NCBI RefSeq assembly: GCF_001649575.2
Contig: NC_051438.1
Location: 5,762,457 to 5,826,456 of the forward strand
DNA length: 64,000 nt
Source: Kryptolebias marmoratus
Taxonomy: Eukaryota > Chordata > Actinopteri > Cyprinodontiformes > Rivulidae
Direction of reading: 5' to 3'
Both the position numbers and the translations under genes were made by a program. This document shows, piece after piece, positions 61,276-64,000 of the stretch. Each line of letters starts with the position of its first letter. Position 1 is the first letter of the stretch. The notes beneath the pieces were generated by a model. It searched no databases. It worked only from the letters and a program-made list of their open reading frames with translations, and had not been told where the DNA came from.

Positions 61276-62005
61276 GTTGTCACGACTGTAGACAGACTTG
61301 GAAAGGAAGGACTCAAGCATTGGAGTCCTTCCTTTCAGGCCTTGCACTTAACACTGTAACCCAACACCCAAAAAAAAACTAAAATACCAAGGGTGGGTGG
61401 TGGGGGGAAAACAAAAAGATGGAGGGACTTTCACCAGAAAAAGTCTGCAAGGCAAACAAAAACCAAGTTAGTGTCACAAGAAAATAGTTTAGAAAACAGT
61501 GTACTGCTCTGCCCCATGAATGTCTAGGAAAACTCCTGGCCAGTCAGGACAACTGAGGTGGTGGTCCAGGAATTCCCTAGACCTGGTGCCTTCCTGACGT
61601 AGGAGACTTGCGTTCTGGTGGCTGGACTACACACAGGGAACTTAGTTGGCTGGCTGGACTGGAACAAGGAAAGGTGCCACAGGAGACGTGACTGGCCGGA
61701 TCTCTTTCAGCTACGGAGACCCAAACCGCCAGAGACCCAGAGGCAGCAAAGCTTCAGCCCAGACACCGCTGTTTGTCCTGACTGACTCACCTGAGGCTTG
61801 CTAGAACATTGAAAGGGTTCTTAGGCTCAGGAGGCACCGGCATGTTGAAAGGGTTTTCAGGCTTAGGGGACACTGGCTGCTTGGGGGGACGTCAGCTGCT
61901 GCTTGGATTCAGAAGGGACAATGCAGGGTCTGTCCCAGCCATAAAACACTAGACAAACTCTTTAACCTTGTATAGGTTCTTGAGTAACCAGATTACATGT
62001 TTTGT
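61276..62005. other. Unclassified sequence with a hairpin
   Basis: Contains a perfect 14-bp inverted repeat at 61301-61314/61323-61336 with an 8-base loop, then GC-richer text with ACTGGCTGG-like repeats (61625-61680). No coding domain recognised. Confidence 0.35.
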
Positions 62006-62009
62006 AGAC

Positions 62010-62692
62010 TTGGAGGAGGCAGTCAGAAAAGGGTGGACGGCTCTCTTCGGATTGGGAGTGAAGTGCTGCCTCAAGTGGAGGAGTTTCAGTATGTTGGGGT
62101 TTCATTCACAAGTTAGCGAATAATAGAGCACAAGATCAACAGAAGGATCAGTGCAACTTTCACAGTACTGCATACTCTGTGCTGATTTGTTGTGGTAAAG
62201 TAGGAGCTAAGATGTAAGGCATAGCTCTCTGTTTACCAGTCAAATAACATTCCTACTCTCACTTATGGTTGCAAACTCTGATGAATGAAAAAAGGTTATT
62301 GCAGATATGGGCGATTCAATGTAGTTTTCTCCAAAGTGTAGCTGGGCTCTCTCTTCAAGATAGGGTGAGAAGTTTTCTGCTCCTCCACATTGAGAGGAGC
62401 CAGTTGAGGCAGTTCAAGCATCGGGTAAGGATGATACCTGAACCCCTTCCTAGGAAGATGTTACAGGTATGTCAAACTGGGAGGAGATCCTTGGGAAGAC
62501 CCATGTCATGCTGTAGAAACTATATCACTTGGGTGGCCTGGGAACACCTTGGAATCCTCCTGGAACAGTTGGAAGACGTGGCTGTAGAAAGAAATGTCTG
62601 GGCGTCCCTGCTCAAGCTGCTGCCCCTGTGACCTGACCTGACCTGACAAGTGGCAGAAAATGGATAGATGAATGGATGGATTTCAAGAGCTG
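62010..62692 (+). mobile_element. Rex3 retrotransposon 3' half, plus strand
   Basis: Sense-strand RT-end and tail sequence (AGAAAAGGGTGGACGGCTCT; CAACAGAAGGATCAGTGCAA; GTTGTGGTAAAGTAGGAGCT) ending in AATGGATAGATGAATGGATG, the GATG-type 3' tail. Confidence 0.88.
62269..62631 (+). pseudogene. Rex3 C-terminal tail, best-preserved copy
   Basis: An open frame of 120 codons: QCSFLQSVAGLSLQDRVRSF, IERSQLRQFKHRVRM, TGRRSLGRPMSCCRN and WASLLKLLPL, ending just before the tandem tail. The upstream part of the same copy (62010-62268) is frame-shifted and includes HKINRRISATFTVL- and TLTYGCKL-like remnants. This is the region that follows RT in Rex3, presumed to help RNA or target binding. RT catalytic residues are outside the copy. 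It guided recognition of the other four Rex3 tails in the window. Confidence 0.85.
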
Positions 62693-62719
62693 ACAATTAA
62701 AGGACGACCCCGAAAAGAT

Positions 62720-63330
62720 CTAAGCAGTTTCAGAGTGGTCTACCTCTACAACTAGAAGACAGCTCCAACATTTTCTTGGCTTTGGTAATTTCTACAGGAG
62801 ATTCATTTAAAACAACAGCTAAACTGCTGCTCCCCTGATCAAGCTCACCTCCATCCACCAAACCTTCATTTGGGCTTCAGAAGCCAAACGTGCCTTCCAG
62901 AAGCTCAACAAACTATTCACTTCTGTGCTGATTTACCTGGAACCAAAGAAGCACTTTGGGGTGGAAGGGGGTGCCTCAGACATTGGTGTGGGAGCAGTCC
63001 TCATCCAGTGAATGAAATCAGATGGCAAACCTCATCAGTCTGTGTTCTTCTAAATTGGCCTCACCTGAAAGAAACTATAGCGTAGGGAACTAAGAACTGC
63101 TTGCCATTAAGATGGCCCTGGAAGAATGGCGACAATGGCTGTAAAAAGCAAATTTCCTTTTCATTGTTTGGACTGACCACAACAACCTTGGCTACTTTCA
63201 ATTTGCAAAGTAACTAAATTTTAGACAAGCTCAATGGTCCGTTTTCTTTGCCTCGATCCAGTTCTCAATCACCTATCACCCTGGTTCTTGTAATGTCTAA
63301 CCTGATGCACTCTCCCAAAGGTTCTCCACT
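62720..63330 (+). pseudogene. Ty3/gypsy RT-thumb and RNase H fragment
   Basis: Plus-strand remnants: RRQLQHFLGFGNFYRRFI (thumb; from the [11 protein letters not shown] motif), ASEAKRAFQKLNKLFTS, HFGVEGGASDIGVGAVLIQ (the RNase H D of VDAS replaced by G), MALEEWRQWL, TDHNNLGYFQFAK and ARWSVFFASIQFSITYHPG. Order matches RNase H of the element at 46.6-47.2 kb. At least five stops and several frame changes; no catalytic function. Same orientation as the LTR/gag at 59.2-60.8 kb. Confidence 0.82.
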
Positions 63331-63334
63331 TCAG

Positions 63335-64000
63335 ATGAACAAATGTCCTCCAAGAACATCTTGGGAAGATCATTTTTGGATTTTTTCAACTCAATATTTG
63401 AACCTTGTGGTAAAATATAAATAATTATGACAGCAACTCCACACTCTCTAGTGTTGAACTGATAAAGCTTCCTGGATCGGAAGCAAAACATCTTCAACTG
63501 CAAAAGTCTAGTTGCTAAGCTTGTTTTTTTTTTGTTAACTTATTTTAACATTCTTGAAAATCATGTAAAACTTTGTATCTACCTGTAAATATGATGTTTT
63601 TAATAAGATAACTTTTAGAATGATGTTTTTATATAATTCTATGAAATGATCATTGTTGCTTTTATCCACTGTTAATTATCTTGTGTTTTATATTTAAGGG
63701 CGAACGTAAAAAACATTCAAAAATCTTCAAATTACACAAGTGATCTTCAGATTTTACTTCTTTATTTATTTATTTTACTTCTGCACTTAATTAAAACTAA
63801 GAATCCAGTATCAAAACTGGGATTGCTGCAATCTGCATCTCAAAGATAGTAGTATAGTGTTCTAATCAACATATTGCAACTTTGACCAAGATCACTGTTT
63901 TGTAGCTTCAACTAAAGAAGAGAAAATGGAAATTACATTGTAAATTTACTAATTCAGCCTTTTTTTTACATTTGGCTACAAAACTCAGTTGAGCTCAACT
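63335..64000. other. No feature seen
   Basis: AT-rich unclassified sequence up to the end of the window. Confidence 0.45.

Noticed and set aside
1..64000. tRNA and rRNA genes
   Set aside because: The only tRNA-like signals are the degenerate pol III boxes of SINEs; no cloverleaf with intact arms or rRNA segment was seen.

Overview
This window is intergenic, transposon-rich vertebrate DNA, almost certainly from a teleost fish. The evidence is the repeat content: Rex3 (RTE-type) and Rex1-like non-LTR retrotransposons, L2-like LINEs, Tc1-type, hAT-like and PIF/Harbinger-like DNA transposons, chromodomain-bearing Ty3/gypsy elements, tRNA-derived SINEs and abundant CA/TA microsatellites. There is no bacterial gene organisation and no complete, intact host protein-coding gene. 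Four assembly gaps are present (9653-10346, 23315-24208, 48094-48192 and a single N at 44652). Family names rest on protein and terminus patterns recognised by eye; no database was searched.

Layout. 1-4.2 kb: unique sequence with microsatellites and a SINE. 4.3-8.2 kb: a Rex3 copy interrupted by a hAT-like element, a solo LTR, and an internally deleted hAT with one preserved exon. 8.2-12.3 kb: a SINE, then a degenerate minisatellite interrupted by an L2-like LINE that is itself interrupted by a Tc1 element. 12.3-14.1 kb: unique, conserved-looking DNA and a SINE. 14.7-16.4 kb: a second minisatellite interrupted by a Rex1-like LINE. 17-25 kb: a hAT MITE, a gypsy fragment, a Tc1 copy split by an L2 LINE, and a second L2 in the opposite orientation. 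25-28 kb: AT-rich unique DNA. 28-34 kb: nested Tc1/LTR remains, Rex1-like and Harbinger-like fragments. 34-36 kb: mostly unique, including a conserved-looking block. 36.2-39.6 kb: a long minisatellite carrying a solo LTR and a SINE. 39.6-43 kb: an L2 fragment, then Rex3 carrying a Harbinger MITE, then a hAT end. 43.2-43.5 kb: a broken discoidin (F5/8 type C) domain. 43.8-48.5 kb: a near-complete gypsy chromovirus, with a nucleoside-hydrolase-like exon lying between its LTR and gag. 48.5-55 kb: unique DNA, Rex3 and Tc1 scraps. 55.7-57.1 kb: a compact element encoding a small membrane protein, flanked by perfect 92-bp direct repeats. 57.3-58.1 kb: a minisatellite that inverts. 59.2-63.3 kb: a decayed gypsy element overlaid by L2 and Rex3.

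The most notable item is the 1189-bp element at 55795-56983. It has one intact 137-codon ORF with a predicted transmembrane helix, no reverse transcriptase, and a 3' end sharing a 15-base motif with the Rex1-like LINE at 14.9 kb. Next are the nucleoside hydrolase exon with matching splice sites (44452-44588), the discoidin pseudogene (43252-43509), and five degenerate minisatellites, several of which have served as insertion sites. Genes here do not form pathways; the relationships are of nesting and probable trans-mobilisation.
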